Shown here: one piece after another, positions 31,848-45,123 of the stretch
How the letters are laid out: each line of letters starts with the position of its first letter
Numbering within the stretch: the first letter of the stretch is position 1
From: Mycolicibacterium doricum
Lineage (GTDB): Bacteria; Actinomycetota; Actinomycetes; Mycobacteriales; Mycobacteriaceae
Assembly: GCF_010728155.1 (NCBI RefSeq)
Contig: NZ_AP022605.1
Location: 1,054,001 to 1,118,000 of the forward strand
DNA length: 64,000 bases
Reading direction: 5' to 3'
Program-made: the position numbers and the translations under genes
The notes under the pieces: generated by a model
Database searches by the model: none
What the model saw: the letters and a program-made list of their open reading frames with translations, nothing else
What the model was told of the DNA's origin: nothing

Positions 31848-32192
31848 GTGTGGGAATTCGCTGTGCTCCTGTTGTTGATCGGTGTGCTCGCGCTCTTCGT
31901 CGTCCCGTGGATGAGGCGGGGCCGAGGTCCGCGAGGGGAGCTGGCACAGGGCACCCTGCTGGTCACCGGCGTCAGCCCGAGGCCCGATGACGTGACGGGG
32001 GAGCAGTTCGTCACGATCTCGGGGGTGATCAACGGCCCTACGGTCAACGAGCACGTCGTCTACCAACGTATGGCCGTCGACGTGAACAACTGGCCCTCGA
32101 TGGGCGCGTTGTTCCCCGTCGTGTACTCGCCCAAGAACCCGGACAACTGGAACTTCGCCCCACCCGAACCGCCCGAGGTTCCGCTCGGCTGA
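31848..32192 (+). CDS. small single-span membrane protein, unknown function
   Basis: This is a 114-residue protein starting at GTG 31848 ([20 protein letters not shown]), a signal anchor of about 20 residues followed by a basic patch RRGRGPRGE and a conserved-looking soluble domain of about 80 residues ending in a Pro-rich tail. It starts 25 bp from the divergent hisN start and ends 8 bp before the convergent fprA stop. I do not recognise a named family. Confidence 0.68.
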   Translation: MWEFAVLLLLIGVLALFVVPWMRRGRGPRGELAQGTLLVTGVSPRPDDVTGEQFVTISGVINGPTVNEHVVYQRMAVDVNNWPSMGALFPVVYSPKNPDNWNFAPPEPPEVPLG

Positions 32193-32199
32193 CCTCGAC

Positions 32200-33576
32200 T
32201 CAGCCGTGCCCGATGCGCAGCAGTTCCGCCACGCTCGTGAGCTTCACCCGCGGCCGGCCCGCTGTCTGTCCGGCTGATCGTTCGTGATCGTCGATCAGCT
32301 TCCAGTGGTCGTCGGTGACCAACTTCGGCTGGCGGGACAACAGCCATTCGACCAGCCGGTCGGAGTGGTCGTCACCGAGGTCGGCCAAGGTGGCGCCACG
32401 CAGGTCCGCGACGACCGTGTCGACGGTCGCCTGCGAATCCTTCTTGTTGCTGCCGATCACGCCGGACGGTCCGCGCTTGATCCAGCCGACCACATACTCG
32501 TTGCGCCGGCCCTCGATGCGGCCGTCGGTGTGCGGGATCGTCCCGCTGCGCTCGTCGAACGGCAGACCCGGCGTCGGCACCCCGCGATAGCCCACCGCCC
32601 GGACCACCAATTGCGCGGGCAGTTCCTCCCGTTCGCCGGTGTCCTTCGCGACCACCCTGCCGTTGTCGGTGACGAGCTCGTTGCGGCCCAGCACAATCGA
32701 CTCGACGTGCTCCCGGCCTTTGATCTCGATTGGTGACGTGCGGAACCGGAACACGATCCGGCGGCCCGCTCCGCGCGGCGGCCGTTCGGCGTACCCGCGC
32801 AGGACCTTGATGTTCTGCTTGACGGTCTTCCCGGCCGCCTCCAGGTCCTCATCGGTGATGTCGGCGAGATCGGCGGGGTCGACGATGACGTCGACGTCGG
32901 CGAGACCCTCGAGGTCGCCCAGTTCACGCAGTTCCAGGGTGGTGAACGTGGCCTGTAGTGGACCTCGCCTGCCGATCACCATCACCTCTTCGACCGCGCG
33001 CCGGTGCAGCGACTCGAGCGCGTGGTCGGCGATGTCGGTACGCGCCAGGGCATCGGGATCGGTGACGAGGATGCGTGCGACGTCGAGGGCCACGTTGCCG
33101 TTGCCCACCACGATCGCCCGGCCCGTCGACAGGTCCGGCCCCATCTGCTCGAAGTGGGGATGGGCGTTGTACCAGCCGACGAAGTCGACGGCCGCGACGC
33201 TGCCCGGCAGATCCTCGCCCGGGATGTTCAGCGAGCGATCGGACTGCGCACCCACCGCGTACACCACCGCGTCGTAGCGCTCGGCCAACTCGTGGGGGTG
33301 GACGTGCTCGCCGACGGCGATGTTGCCGAAGAAGCGGAAACGCGGGTCACCTGACGTCTTGTCGAACTGTGCACTGATGGACTTGATCTTCGGGTGGTCC
33401 GGCGCCACACCGGAGCGCACGAGACCCCACGGAGTGGGCAGCATCTCGAGCATGTCGACGCGCACATCGCGGTCCGCGTCGTCGCTGTCGGCGAATTTGA
33501 GCAACGAGGAAGCGGCGAAGTAGCCGGACGGGCCGGAACCGACGATCGCCACGTGATATGGGCGCTTCTGGGGCAT
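32200..33576 (-). CDS. fprA: NADPH-ferredoxin reductase FprA
   Basis: This is a 458-residue adrenodoxin-reductase-type flavoprotein. The FAD site is [17 protein letters not shown], the NADP site [36 protein letters not shown] and [20 protein letters not shown] are strongly conserved in FprA. It passes electrons from NADPH to ferredoxins that serve P450s and other enzymes. The start is [10 protein letters not shown]. It lies next to prfB, as in other mycobacteria. Confidence 0.93.
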   Translation of the reverse strand: MPQKRPYHVAIVGSGPSGYFAASSLLKFADSDDADRDVRVDMLEMLPTPWGLVRSGVAPDHPKIKSISAQFDKTSGDPRFRFFGNIAVGEHVHPHELAERYDAVVYAVGAQSDRSLNIPGEDLPGSVAAVDFVGWYNAHPHFEQMGPDLSTGRAIVVGNGNVALDVARILVTDPDALARTDIADHALESLHRRAVEEVMVIGRRGPLQATFTTLELRELGDLEGLADVDVIVDPADLADITDEDLEAAGKTVKQNIKVLRGYAERPPRGAGRRIVFRFRTSPIEIKGREHVESIVLGRNELVTDNGRVVAKDTGEREELPAQLVVRAVGYRGVPTPGLPFDERSGTIPHTDGRIEGRRNEYVVGWIKRGPSGVIGSNKKDSQATVDTVVADLRGATLADLGDDHSDRLVEWLLSRQPKLVTDDHWKLIDDHERSAGQTAGRPRVKLTSVAELLRIGHG

Positions 33577-33756
33577 GTGAGGGTGCCTTCTGTCGCTGCC
33601 CGGCCACGCGCAAGGGGCTGTCCCGACGCGGTCGAGCTGGTTACCCGTCCGACTCTAAACGTGACGGCTGCGCGTCGACGGCAAGTCGAGACGAACTCGT
33701 CCGCGCCGCGGGTAGGCCGGCGACCCGTCATGGCGCGGCCGGTACCCTCAATCTTC

Positions 33757-34852
<1,096 letters not shown>

Positions 34853-34863
<11 letters not shown>

Positions 34864-35812
34864 TGCGCCGCTGGCAATCGGATTCGCCGAGGGTTGGCAC
34901 AATTTCTGGCACGGTGACATCGGCATCTGGGTGATGACCCGGGGCCTGCAGATCGCACTCCTGGTGATCGGCGCGCTGCTCGCCGCCCGCTTCATCAACT
35001 GGGTTGCCCGTCGGGTGACGCGACGGATCGACGCGGAGTACCAGGAGAGCGATCAGCTGGTGCGTTCGGAGAGCGCCAAGCACCGCCAGGCGGTGGCGTC
35101 GGTGATCTCCTGGGTGTCGATCGCGGTGCTGTTCGTCGTCGTCGGCATGCAGATCACCGCGGTGCTCAACATCCCCGTGGGTTCGTTGGTCGCGCCCGCC
35201 GCCGTCCTCGGCGCCGCGCTGGGTTTCGGCGCCCAGAAGCTCGTGCAGGATCTGCTGGCCGGGTTCTTCATCATCACCGAACGCCAGTACGGCTTCGGTG
35301 ATCTGGTGCAGCTGAACATGATCGGCGCGAACGACGCCGCCGAGGGCACCGTCGAAGAGGTCACACTGCGGGTGACGAAACTGCGGACCAGCGAAGGCGA
35401 GGTCTTCACGGTCCCCAACGGCAACATCGTCCGGTCGTTGAACATGTCCAAGGACTGGGCGCGGGCGGTCGTCGACATCCCGGTGCCCACGACAGTGGAC
35501 CTCAACGCCGTCAACGAATTGCTCCACAAGGTCGGCGAGGATTCGATGGACGATCCCAAGCTGCGGGCGCTGCTGCTCGACACTCCGCAGTTGATGGGCG
35601 TGGAGAGCATCGGGGTCGACACGGTCAACCTGCGGATGGTGGCGCGGACCCTGCCCGGCAAGCAGTTCGAAGTCGGCCGGCGTCTGCGGATCCGGATCAT
35701 CGCCGTACTGAACAGGGCCGGCATCGCCACCAAGGACCACACCCCCAAGGTGGACACGATCGCCGGTCACGGTGAAGCTCCACCGCAGAGCCGCTCGGAG
35801 TCGAGGCAGTGA
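34853..35812 (+). CDS. MscS-family mechanosensitive channel
   Basis: This is a 319-residue membrane protein starting at ATG 34853, inside the last codons of prfB. Three N-terminal helices are seen; the pore helix block [20 protein letters not shown], followed by [18 protein letters not shown], and the beta-domain start [18 protein letters not shown] are typical of MscS. It would release solutes on hypo-osmotic shock. Its place between prfB and ftsEX is conserved in mycobacteria (compare Rv3104c). Confidence 0.87.
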
Positions 35813-36312
35813 ACCTCCGGCGACTCCTGCACTACGTGCAGAACGACCAGCGAGCGTGGCCGCGGTACATGCCGGGCGGCCGGGTGCGGACGTCCACGGT
35901 GGGCCTCCTCGTGGCGTTCGTCGCGCTCTTCTGGCTTTACCAGGTCTACGAGCCGCCGCCGCAGAATCCCACGCAGCAGGTCGTGCCACCCGGATTCGTG
36001 CCCGACCCCGACTACACCTGGGTGCCACGAACCCAGGTGGAGGCCCCGGCAACGACCACGTGGCGCGCCCCGCGGACGTCCACGTCCACTACCACCGCGC
36101 CGACGACCACGAGCCCGACGGAGACCACGACGACCAGCCCGACGTCGCCGACCTCGACCCCGCCGACCTCGACCCCGCCGACCCCGACGCCGCCGACGAC
36201 GGTGATCGACCCCGACGGCCCCGGTTTACTGCCCCCCCGGACCGTCACCGAGACTCCGGCGCCCCCAGCTGGACCGCAGCCCCTACCCGGCCTGCCGCTG
36301 CCACCGCCGTAA
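35809..36312 (+). CDS. Thr/Pro-rich single-span protein upstream of ftsE
   Basis: This is a 167-residue protein with GTG 35809 overlapping the channel gene's stop (GTGA). It has a short basic cytoplasmic N-terminus, one helix ([18 protein letters not shown]), then a long extracellular region of Thr/Pro/Ser repeats ([17 protein letters not shown] and similar), which may be a wall-spanning stalk. It matches the position and composition of M. tuberculosis Rv3103c. A link to FtsEX function is suggested only by position. Confidence 0.75.
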   Translation: MNLRRLLHYVQNDQRAWPRYMPGGRVRTSTVGLLVAFVALFWLYQVYEPPPQNPTQQVVPPGFVPDPDYTWVPRTQVEAPATTTWRAPRTSTSTTTAPTTTSPTETTTTSPTSPTSTPPTSTPPTPTPPTTVIDPDGPGLLPPRTVTETPAPPAGPQPLPGLPLPPP

Positions 36313-36352
36313 CCGGTCGCACGCGGACACCCCGCTACACTGGCGAGCCGTG

Positions 36353-37042
36353 ATGATCACCCTCGACCGCGTGACGAAGCAGTACAAGTCCTCGGCGCGA
36401 CCCGCGCTGGACAACGTGTCGCTCAAGATCGACAAGGGTGAATTCGTGTTCCTCATCGGGCCGTCCGGTTCTGGCAAGTCGACGTTCATGCGACTTCTGC
36501 TCGCCGAGGACACCCCGACGTCCGGCGACATCCGGGTATCGAAGTTCCACGTCAACAAACTGCCTGGGCGGCACATCCCGAGCCTGCGGCAGGTGATGGG
36601 CTGCGTGTTCCAGGACTTCCGGTTGCTACAGCAGAAGACGGTGTGCGAGAACGTCGCGTTCGCGCTCGAGGTCATCGGGAAACGGTCCGAGGTGATCAAC
36701 CGGGTGGTGCCCGACGTGCTCGAGATGGTCGGGCTGTCGGGGAAGGCCAACCGTCTTCCGGCCGAGCTGTCCGGCGGCGAACAGCAGCGGGTGGCAATTG
36801 CCCGGGCGTTCGTGAACCGGCCGCTGGTACTGCTGGCCGACGAGCCGACCGGGAACCTGGATCCGGAGACGAGCAAGGACATCATGGACCTGCTGGAGCG
36901 CATCAACCGCACGGGTACGACCGTGCTGATGGCCACTCATGACCATCACATCGTCGACTCGATGCGCCAACGCGTGCTCGAACTGGAGCTGGGCCGACTG
37001 GTCCGCGACGAGCGGCGCGGTGTCTACGGAATGGATCGCTAA
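36353..37042 (+). CDS. ftsE: cell division ATP-binding protein FtsE
   Basis: This is a 229-residue ABC ATPase. Walker A is [10 protein letters not shown], the signature [15 protein letters not shown], Walker [15 protein letters not shown] and the H-loop MATHDHHIV. The start is ATG 36353 ([14 protein letters not shown]), with an in-frame GTG just before it. With FtsX it drives peptidoglycan hydrolase activation at the septum. The ftsX start directly follows its stop. Confidence 0.95.
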   Translation: MITLDRVTKQYKSSARPALDNVSLKIDKGEFVFLIGPSGSGKSTFMRLLLAEDTPTSGDIRVSKFHVNKLPGRHIPSLRQVMGCVFQDFRLLQQKTVCENVAFALEVIGKRSEVINRVVPDVLEMVGLSGKANRLPAELSGGEQQRVAIARAFVNRPLVLLADEPTGNLDPETSKDIMDLLERINRTGTTVLMATHDHHIVDSMRQRVLELELGRLVRDERRGVYGMDR

Positions 37043-37936
37043 GTGCGCTTCGGATTTCTGATCAATGAGGTTTTGACCGGACTTCGTCGCAACGTCACGA
37101 TGACGGTGGCGATGATCCTGACGACCGCGATCTCCATCGGTCTGCTCGGTGGGGGTCTGCTGATCGTGCGATTGGCCGACAACTCCAAGGACATCTATCT
37201 CGACCGGGTGGAGAGTCAGGTGTTCCTGACCCCGGAGGTCTCGGCGAGTGATCCGACCTGCGATGCGGACCCGTGCCAGACTCTGCGGACCGAACTGGAG
37301 GAGCGGAACGACGTCCAGTCGGTCGTGTTCCTCAACCGCGACGACGCCTACGACGACGCGATCCGCAAGTTCCCGCAGTACAAGGACGTTGCGGGTAAGG
37401 ACGCGTTCCCCGCGTCGTTCGTGGTGAAGCTGGTCGATCCGGAGCAACACCAGGAGTTCGACAGGGCGATGGTCGGGCAACCCGGCGTCCAGGGGGTGCA
37501 GAACCAGAAGGACCTGGTGGACCGATTGTTCGCGGTGCTCGACGGCTTGAGTAACGCCGCGTTCGCCGTGGCGTTGGTCCAGGCGATCGGTGCCGTGCTG
37601 CTGATCGCCAACATGGTGCAGGTGGCCGCCTACACGCGCCGCACCGAAGTCGGCATCATGCGGTTGGTCGGTGCGAGCCGCTGGTACACGCAGCTGCCGT
37701 TCCTGCTGGAAGCGATGCTCGCCGCCCTGATCGGCGTCGTCATCGCGATCGCCGGGCTCGTGGTGGTGCGGGCGGCCTTCCTAGAGAACGCGTTGAACCA
37801 GTTCTACCAAGCCAACCTGATCGCCCGGATCGACTTCGCGGACATTCTGTACATCGCACCGGTCCTGTTGTTTGTGGGCGTGGCGATGGCCGGCGTGACC
37901 GCGTACGTCACGCTGCGCCTGTACGTGCGAAAGTAA
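37043..37936 (+). CDS. ftsX: cell division permease-like protein FtsX
   Basis: This is a 297-residue membrane partner of FtsE, starting at GTG 37043 directly after the ftsE stop. One helix lies near residues 20-42, followed by an extracellular domain of about 120 residues with a Cys pair ([10 protein letters not shown]). Three C-terminal helices include the coupling region [17 protein letters not shown]. The large loop binds periplasmic hydrolase partners; in mycobacteria RipC is the known target. Confidence 0.94.
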   Translation: MRFGFLINEVLTGLRRNVTMTVAMILTTAISIGLLGGGLLIVRLADNSKDIYLDRVESQVFLTPEVSASDPTCDADPCQTLRTELEERNDVQSVVFLNRDDAYDDAIRKFPQYKDVAGKDAFPASFVVKLVDPEQHQEFDRAMVGQPGVQGVQNQKDLVDRLFAVLDGLSNAAFAVALVQAIGAVLLIANMVQVAAYTRRTEVGIMRLVGASRWYTQLPFLLEAMLAALIGVVIAIAGLVVVRAAFLENALNQFYQANLIARIDFADILYIAPVLLFVGVAMAGVTAYVTLRLYVRK

Positions 37937-37939
37937 ATC

Positions 37940-38446
37940 GTGGCAGCAAAGAAGGCCGGGAAAGCCGGGGGAACGAAGGACCCCAACAACCAGATCGTCG
38001 CCAGTAACCGTAGGGCCCGGCACAACTACGCGATCCTCGACACCTACGAGGCCGGTATCGCTTTGCTGGGCACCGAGGTGAAGAGTCTGCGCGACGGGCA
38101 GGCGTCGCTGGCGGACGCGTTCGCCACCGTCGATGACGGCGAGATCTGGCTGCGCAATCTGCACATCCCGGAGTATCACCACGGCACGTGGACCAACCAT
38201 GCGCCGCGGCGCAACCGCAAGCTGCTGTTGCACCGCAAGCAGATCGATCAATTGGTCGGCAAGATCCGCGACGGCAACCTGACGCTGGTGCCGCTGTCGC
38301 TGTACTTCTCCGGCGGCAAGGTCAAGGTGGAACTCGCGCTGGCCCGGGGTAAGCAGGCCCACGACAAGCGCCAGGACCTGGCACGTCGCGACGCCGAGCG
38401 CGAAGTCGTCCGCGAGCTGGGCCGCCGGGCCAAAGGTATGTCCTGA
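37940..38446 (+). CDS. smpB: SsrA-binding protein SmpB
   Basis: This is a 168-residue partner of tmRNA, starting at GTG 37940, three bases after ftsX. Conserved blocks are [36 protein letters not shown] and the C-terminal basic tail [17 protein letters not shown]. It binds tmRNA and rescues stalled ribosomes. ssrA lies about 0.8 kb downstream, on the same strand, past a broken transporter gene. Confidence 0.95.
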   Translation: MAAKKAGKAGGTKDPNNQIVASNRRARHNYAILDTYEAGIALLGTEVKSLRDGQASLADAFATVDDGEIWLRNLHIPEYHHGTWTNHAPRRNRKLLLHRKQIDQLVGKIRDGNLTLVPLSLYFSGGKVKVELALARGKQAHDKRQDLARRDAEREVVRELGRRAKGMS

Positions 38447-38449
38447 TAG

Positions 38450-39207
38450 GGATTGTTTTCGCGCTGGCCTCGGCGGCCGGCTACGGGGTCAGCGACTTCG
38501 TCGGTGCGATCGCCGCGCGAAGGGTCGCTGCGCTACGGGTGGTGCTGATCTCCTACCCGATCGCGATGGTGCTGCTCGCGGTGTTGGCCGTGGCTGCGGC
38601 GGGGAGATCTCGCGAGGAGCGCTCTTCTGGGGCGCGCTGAGCGGACTCGCGCAAGGCCTCGGCGTGTGGTGGTTCTACGCCGTTCTGGGCGCGGGCCCGA
38701 TCTCTGTGGTGTCGCCGTTGACCGCGGTACTCGTGGCCGCGTTGCCCGTCGGGTCGGGAATTGCTTTCGGGATGAACTTCGTGCTGGTCGACCAGGCGCC
38801 GCACGCGGCCGGGCTCTGGCCGCTGGTGTTCGCGCGAGTGGCGGCGACCGTGCTGGTGATGGGGGATCGCGGTCGGAACCAGACAGGTGAAGGCGCCGAC
38901 CGGGGTGCCGCTGAAGCTGGCGGTGCTTGCCGGTGTGCTCGACACCGGCGCGAACGTGGCCATGCTGCTCGCGCTGCAGGCATCGCTGTTGTCGTTGTCC
39001 GGTGTGCTGATGTCGCTCTACCCGGTGGCGACGGTGCTCTTGGCGATCGTGGTCCTGCGGGAACGGGTGACACCCTGGCAGGCCGTCGGCATGGCCATGG
39101 CGGTCGGTGCCGTCGCGATGATCGCCGCGAGGTTAGCCGATTTGCCCCGCGAAGAGGCCGTTCCGCGCCCGCGACCCGCGGAACAAAGGGGTGGAGGACG
39201 ACGTTGA
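38450..39207 (+). pseudogene. frameshifted EamA/DMT family transporter
   Basis: The gene starts just after smpB with IVFALASAAGYGVSDFVGAI, typical of EamA-type drug/metabolite exporters. It shifts frame near 38600 (the codons for GGEISRGALFWGALSGL are +1) and again near 38870, after which KLAVLAGVLDTGANVAMLLA and SLYPVATVLLAIVVLRERVT finish the protein. A segment of the central helices after GSGIAFG also seems missing. An intact protein would be about 280 residues. The damage leaves the flanking smpB and ssrA intact. Confidence 0.8.
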
Positions 39208-39254
39208 ATCTGGCGTACCATTGATCTTCCTGCTGAAGGCCGGCAGGGATGCGA

Positions 39255-39619
39255 GGGGCTGAACGGTTTCGACTTCGCGCATCGAATCAAGGGAAGCGTG
39301 CCGGTGCAGGCAAGAGACCACCGCAAGCGTCGCTGCAACCAATTAAGCGCCGATACCAATCAGCGCGACTACGCTCTCGCTGCCTAAGCGAAGCTAGTCC
39401 GTCAGACCGGGAGCGCCCTCGGCCCGGACCCTGGCGTCATCTAGAGGGACCCACCTTCAGGTCCGGTCGCGGGACCTGGAGGGACATCAAACAGCGACTG
39501 GGATCGTCATCCTGACTTGTTCGCGTGATCAGGAGATCCGAGTAGAGGCATAGCGAACTGCGCACGGAGAAGCCTTGAGGGAATGCCGTAGGACCCGGGT
39601 TCGATTCCCGGCGGCTCCA
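39255..39619 (+). ncRNA. ssrA: transfer-messenger RNA (tmRNA)
   Basis: The 5' end GGGGCTGAACGGTTTCGACT and the 3' end with T-arm GGGTTCGATTCCCGG and CGGCTCC form the tRNA-like acceptor domain; the 3' CCA is not encoded (CCACAA follows), so it must be added. The tag frame at 39349-39387 reads ADTNQRDYALAA and ends TAA. The tag conserves the DYALAA degradation signal; M. tuberculosis has ADSHQRDYALAA, as I recall. The length of about 365 nt is normal. Confidence 0.95.
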
Positions 39620-39631
39620 CAACAGAAGAAA

Positions 39632-39659
39632 CTGGTCAGAGCCTTAAGACTCTGACCAG
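39632..39659 (+). terminator. tmRNA terminator hairpin
   Basis: A perfect 10 bp stem (CTGGTCAGAG / CTCTGACCAG) with the 8 base loop CCTTAAGA lies 12 bp after the tmRNA. It is flanked by AAGAAA and TTTCTT, which can extend the stem past a bulge. Confidence 0.75.
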
Positions 39660-39772
39660 CTTTCTTGCTGTCAACATCTCATCAACATCGCGGCCGGGAC
39701 CGCGGGCGCGCACCACTGGCGAGCAGCTGTCGACAACGCCGCCGCCGCGACCTTCCCCTTCGGCCTGAAGGC

Positions 39773-41248
39773 TCAGACGGAAACCGGTACCTGTTTCGAC
39801 TTTCGGGTCGTGAATTGCAATCCTTCGTCGATTTTTCCTCGGCGGATTTTGCGGATGTCGAATAGGTAATTGTGTTTGACCTGCCATGGCCCACGAGATC
39901 CCGCTTTCGGCAACTGATCCATAGCGCGTTGGAAGTAGCCGGGTGCGAAATCGGCGAAGGGCCGTTCTTCGACATCTTCGCCGGGGTGGGGGGCCACCAC
40001 GGTGTCGTAGCCGTGTGCGTCCATATGATTGAGTAAGCGAGCGACGAATTCTGACACCAGATCTGCCTTCAAGGTCCACGACGCGTTGATGTAACCCATG
40101 GTGAACGCCATATTTGGCACGTCTGACAGCATCATGGACCTATAGGTCATCGACTTCGCGGGGTCGACAGCCTGGCCGTTCCGCGCGATCTTGGTGCCAC
40201 CGAAGAGCCGCATGTTCAAACCGGTTGCCGTCACGATCACATCGGCGGTCAACTCATCACCCGACGAAAGCTTGATCCCGGTATTGGTGAAGTGGTCGAT
40301 GGTATCGGTGACCACATCTGCTTTGCCGCTTCGGATTGCCGTGAAGAAGTCACCGTCCGGCGCCAGGCACACCCGTTCGTCCCACGGGTTGTACTTCGGC
40401 GAGAAGTGCTTGTCCACGTCATAGCCGGCGGGTAGCTGGCGCTTAGCCATAGCGATCATCGCCTTGCGCATAGCCCCCGGGAAGCGGCGCGCCAACTGAT
40501 ACTGCGCCACCGCGAACAAAATGTTCTTCCAACGGTTGACGAAGTCCGCGTTGTCGGTCGGTAGCCACTTGATAAGTTGTGCGGCGATAGGGTCGACGTT
40601 CGGCAGCGATCCGATGTATGTAGGTGACCGCTGCAGCATCGTTACGTGGCCGGCGCCCGAGTCGATCAACGACGGGATGAGAGTGATCGCAGTAGCGCCA
40701 CTGCCGATGACGACGACGTTCTTACCCGCATAGTCGAGGTCTTCGGGCCAGTGCTGGGGATGCACGATTGTCCCCCCGAAATTCTCCTCGCCGGGAAACT
40801 TCGGGCGATAACCCTCGTCGTAGTTGTAGTAGCCGCTGCACATGAAGAGGAACCCGGCCTGGAACTCGGTCTCTTGTCCGTTTTGAAGCGTCCTGATAGT
40901 CCAGCGCCTGTCGGCGTCGGACCAGTCGGCAGACAGCACCTCGGTGCCGAGCCGGATGTGTTGATCGATTCCGTTCTCGGTCACCACTTCGCGCAGATAG
41001 CTCTTGATCGACGCTGCATCGACAGTCCACCTCGGGGAGTGCCATGGCTTGAAGCGGAACCCGAAGGTGCACATATCGGAGTCCGACCGGATGCCCGGGT
41101 ACTTGAACAAGTCCCACGTACCACCGAGGTCTGATCTCCGCTCGAGGACCACATAGCTCTTGTCGGGGCAGCGATCCTGCAGGTGCCAGGCAGCGCTTAT
41201 GCCGGAGACCCCGGCACCGACGACGATCACATCGAAAAACTCAGACAT
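39773..41248 (-). CDS. EthA-like Baeyer-Villiger monooxygenase
   Basis: This is a 491-residue class B flavin monooxygenase starting at MSEFFDVIVVG (41248); an in-frame ATG at 41260 is possible. It has FAD loop VVGAGVSGISAAWHL, GGTWDLFKYPGIRSDSDM, fingerprint FGGTIVHPQHW and NADPH loop VIGSGATAITL. It is very like M. tuberculosis EthA along its whole length, including PFADFAPGYFQR near the end. EthA oxidises ketones and activates thioamide drugs. No EthR-type regulator is adjacent. The coding DNA is visibly AT-richer than its neighbours and lies just past the tmRNA 3' end, a common integration site, so transfer is likely. Confidence 0.88.
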   Translation of the reverse strand: MSEFFDVIVVGAGVSGISAAWHLQDRCPDKSYVVLERRSDLGGTWDLFKYPGIRSDSDMCTFGFRFKPWHSPRWTVDAASIKSYLREVVTENGIDQHIRLGTEVLSADWSDADRRWTIRTLQNGQETEFQAGFLFMCSGYYNYDEGYRPKFPGEENFGGTIVHPQHWPEDLDYAGKNVVVIGSGATAITLIPSLIDSGAGHVTMLQRSPTYIGSLPNVDPIAAQLIKWLPTDNADFVNRWKNILFAVAQYQLARRFPGAMRKAMIAMAKRQLPAGYDVDKHFSPKYNPWDERVCLAPDGDFFTAIRSGKADVVTDTIDHFTNTGIKLSSGDELTADVIVTATGLNMRLFGGTKIARNGQAVDPAKSMTYRSMMLSDVPNMAFTMGYINASWTLKADLVSEFVARLLNHMDAHGYDTVVAPHPGEDVEERPFADFAPGYFQRAMDQLPKAGSRGPWQVKHNYLFDIRKIRRGKIDEGLQFTTRKSKQVPVSV

Positions 41249-41265
41249 GTTAATGGACATTAACA
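41248..41265. promoter_or_regulatory. 18 bp palindrome at the start of the EthA-like gene (candidate operator)
   Basis: TGTTAATG-GA-CATTAACA is a perfect 8-2-8 inverted repeat. It begins at the first base of the chosen ATG and runs upstream. Its form fits a dimeric TetR- or MarR-type repressor site; binding there would block transcription or translation start. No matching regulator gene is visible nearby. Confidence 0.55.
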
Positions 41266-41404
41266 GCAAGATCACCGTCTCGGCAACATGCTTGATCGGC
41301 GATGTGCAGTCCGAGTGACCCAAGCGTGCCCGCGCGGTCAAGCCGCATGGTCGATCACCGTAGCGATATCGGACAAGACGTCGGCGGAATGTGACCCTTG
41401 AGCG

Positions 41405-44589
<3,185 letters not shown>

Positions 44590-44672
44590 CCAGCGTCGGC
44601 CATCTACCCGATCTGGGGACGACGGGATGCGGCCGCGGCGGCGACGACCGACTGATAGAGCACCGCCCTGGG

Positions 44673-45120
44673 CTAGCGCTCGCCGGCGGACCATGCCTTG
44701 GTCTGCCATGCCCACCAGTGATCCGGCGTGGTCGACCGGCCGATCACCCCGTCGGTGATCGCCGACGCACCCGCGCAGGAATGCCCGTAGATCCCGGTGC
44801 GGTGAACGCCCAGCACCGAGTTGATACCTCTGAAGTTGACACCTCTGAACCACTCGACCGCGACGGTGTTCCAGGTGTCGTCTTCGATATCCTCATCGAC
44901 GCTGAAGAAGAGTCGACGCTGAAGAAGATTTGTGCCGATCCCGACCCTCCTGCGGCGGCATTCAGGCGCAGGGCCGTTCGTTCGTCGGCCAGACCGCGGT
45001 CGTATCCCCGGGTGTAATCCGACAGCGTGGGCCAACCGGGTTCGCCGTACTGGTAACAGCTGACCACGTGAAGCTTCACTGCGCGGGGCGCATCCGCATA
45101 GCCACGGGTGACGGGTTTGA
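44673..45120 (-). pseudogene. frameshifted DUF1906 glycoside-hydrolase-like protein (Rv2525c type)
   Basis: The minus strand reads VVSCYQYGEPGWPTLSDYTR and GYDRGLADERTALRL, then FFSVD, the DUF1906 core. A 17 bp tandem duplication at 44896-44928 then breaks the frame. The original frame resumes as FSVDEDIEDDTWNTVAVEWF, GVHRTGIYGHSCAGASAITD and DHWWAWQTKAW, stopping at 44673. The N-terminal third with the first strand is missing too. An imperfect 15 bp duplication (FRGVNFRGIN) lies at 44821-44850. This family is secreted and thought to act on the cell wall; the copy here cannot make the full protein. Confidence 0.8.
44896..44928. repeat. 17 bp tandem duplication that breaks the DUF1906 gene
   Basis: TCGACGCTGAAGAAGAG is followed at once by a second copy differing only at its end. 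Removing one copy restores the DUF1906 reading frame across FFSVDED. Confidence 0.85.
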
Positions 45121-45123
45121 AAT

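Noticed and set aside
39660..39772. Integrase C-terminal remnant next to the tmRNA
   Set aside because: A minus-strand frame (DVDEMLTARKLVRVLR) looks vaguely integrase-like, but it is too short and has no catalytic motif.
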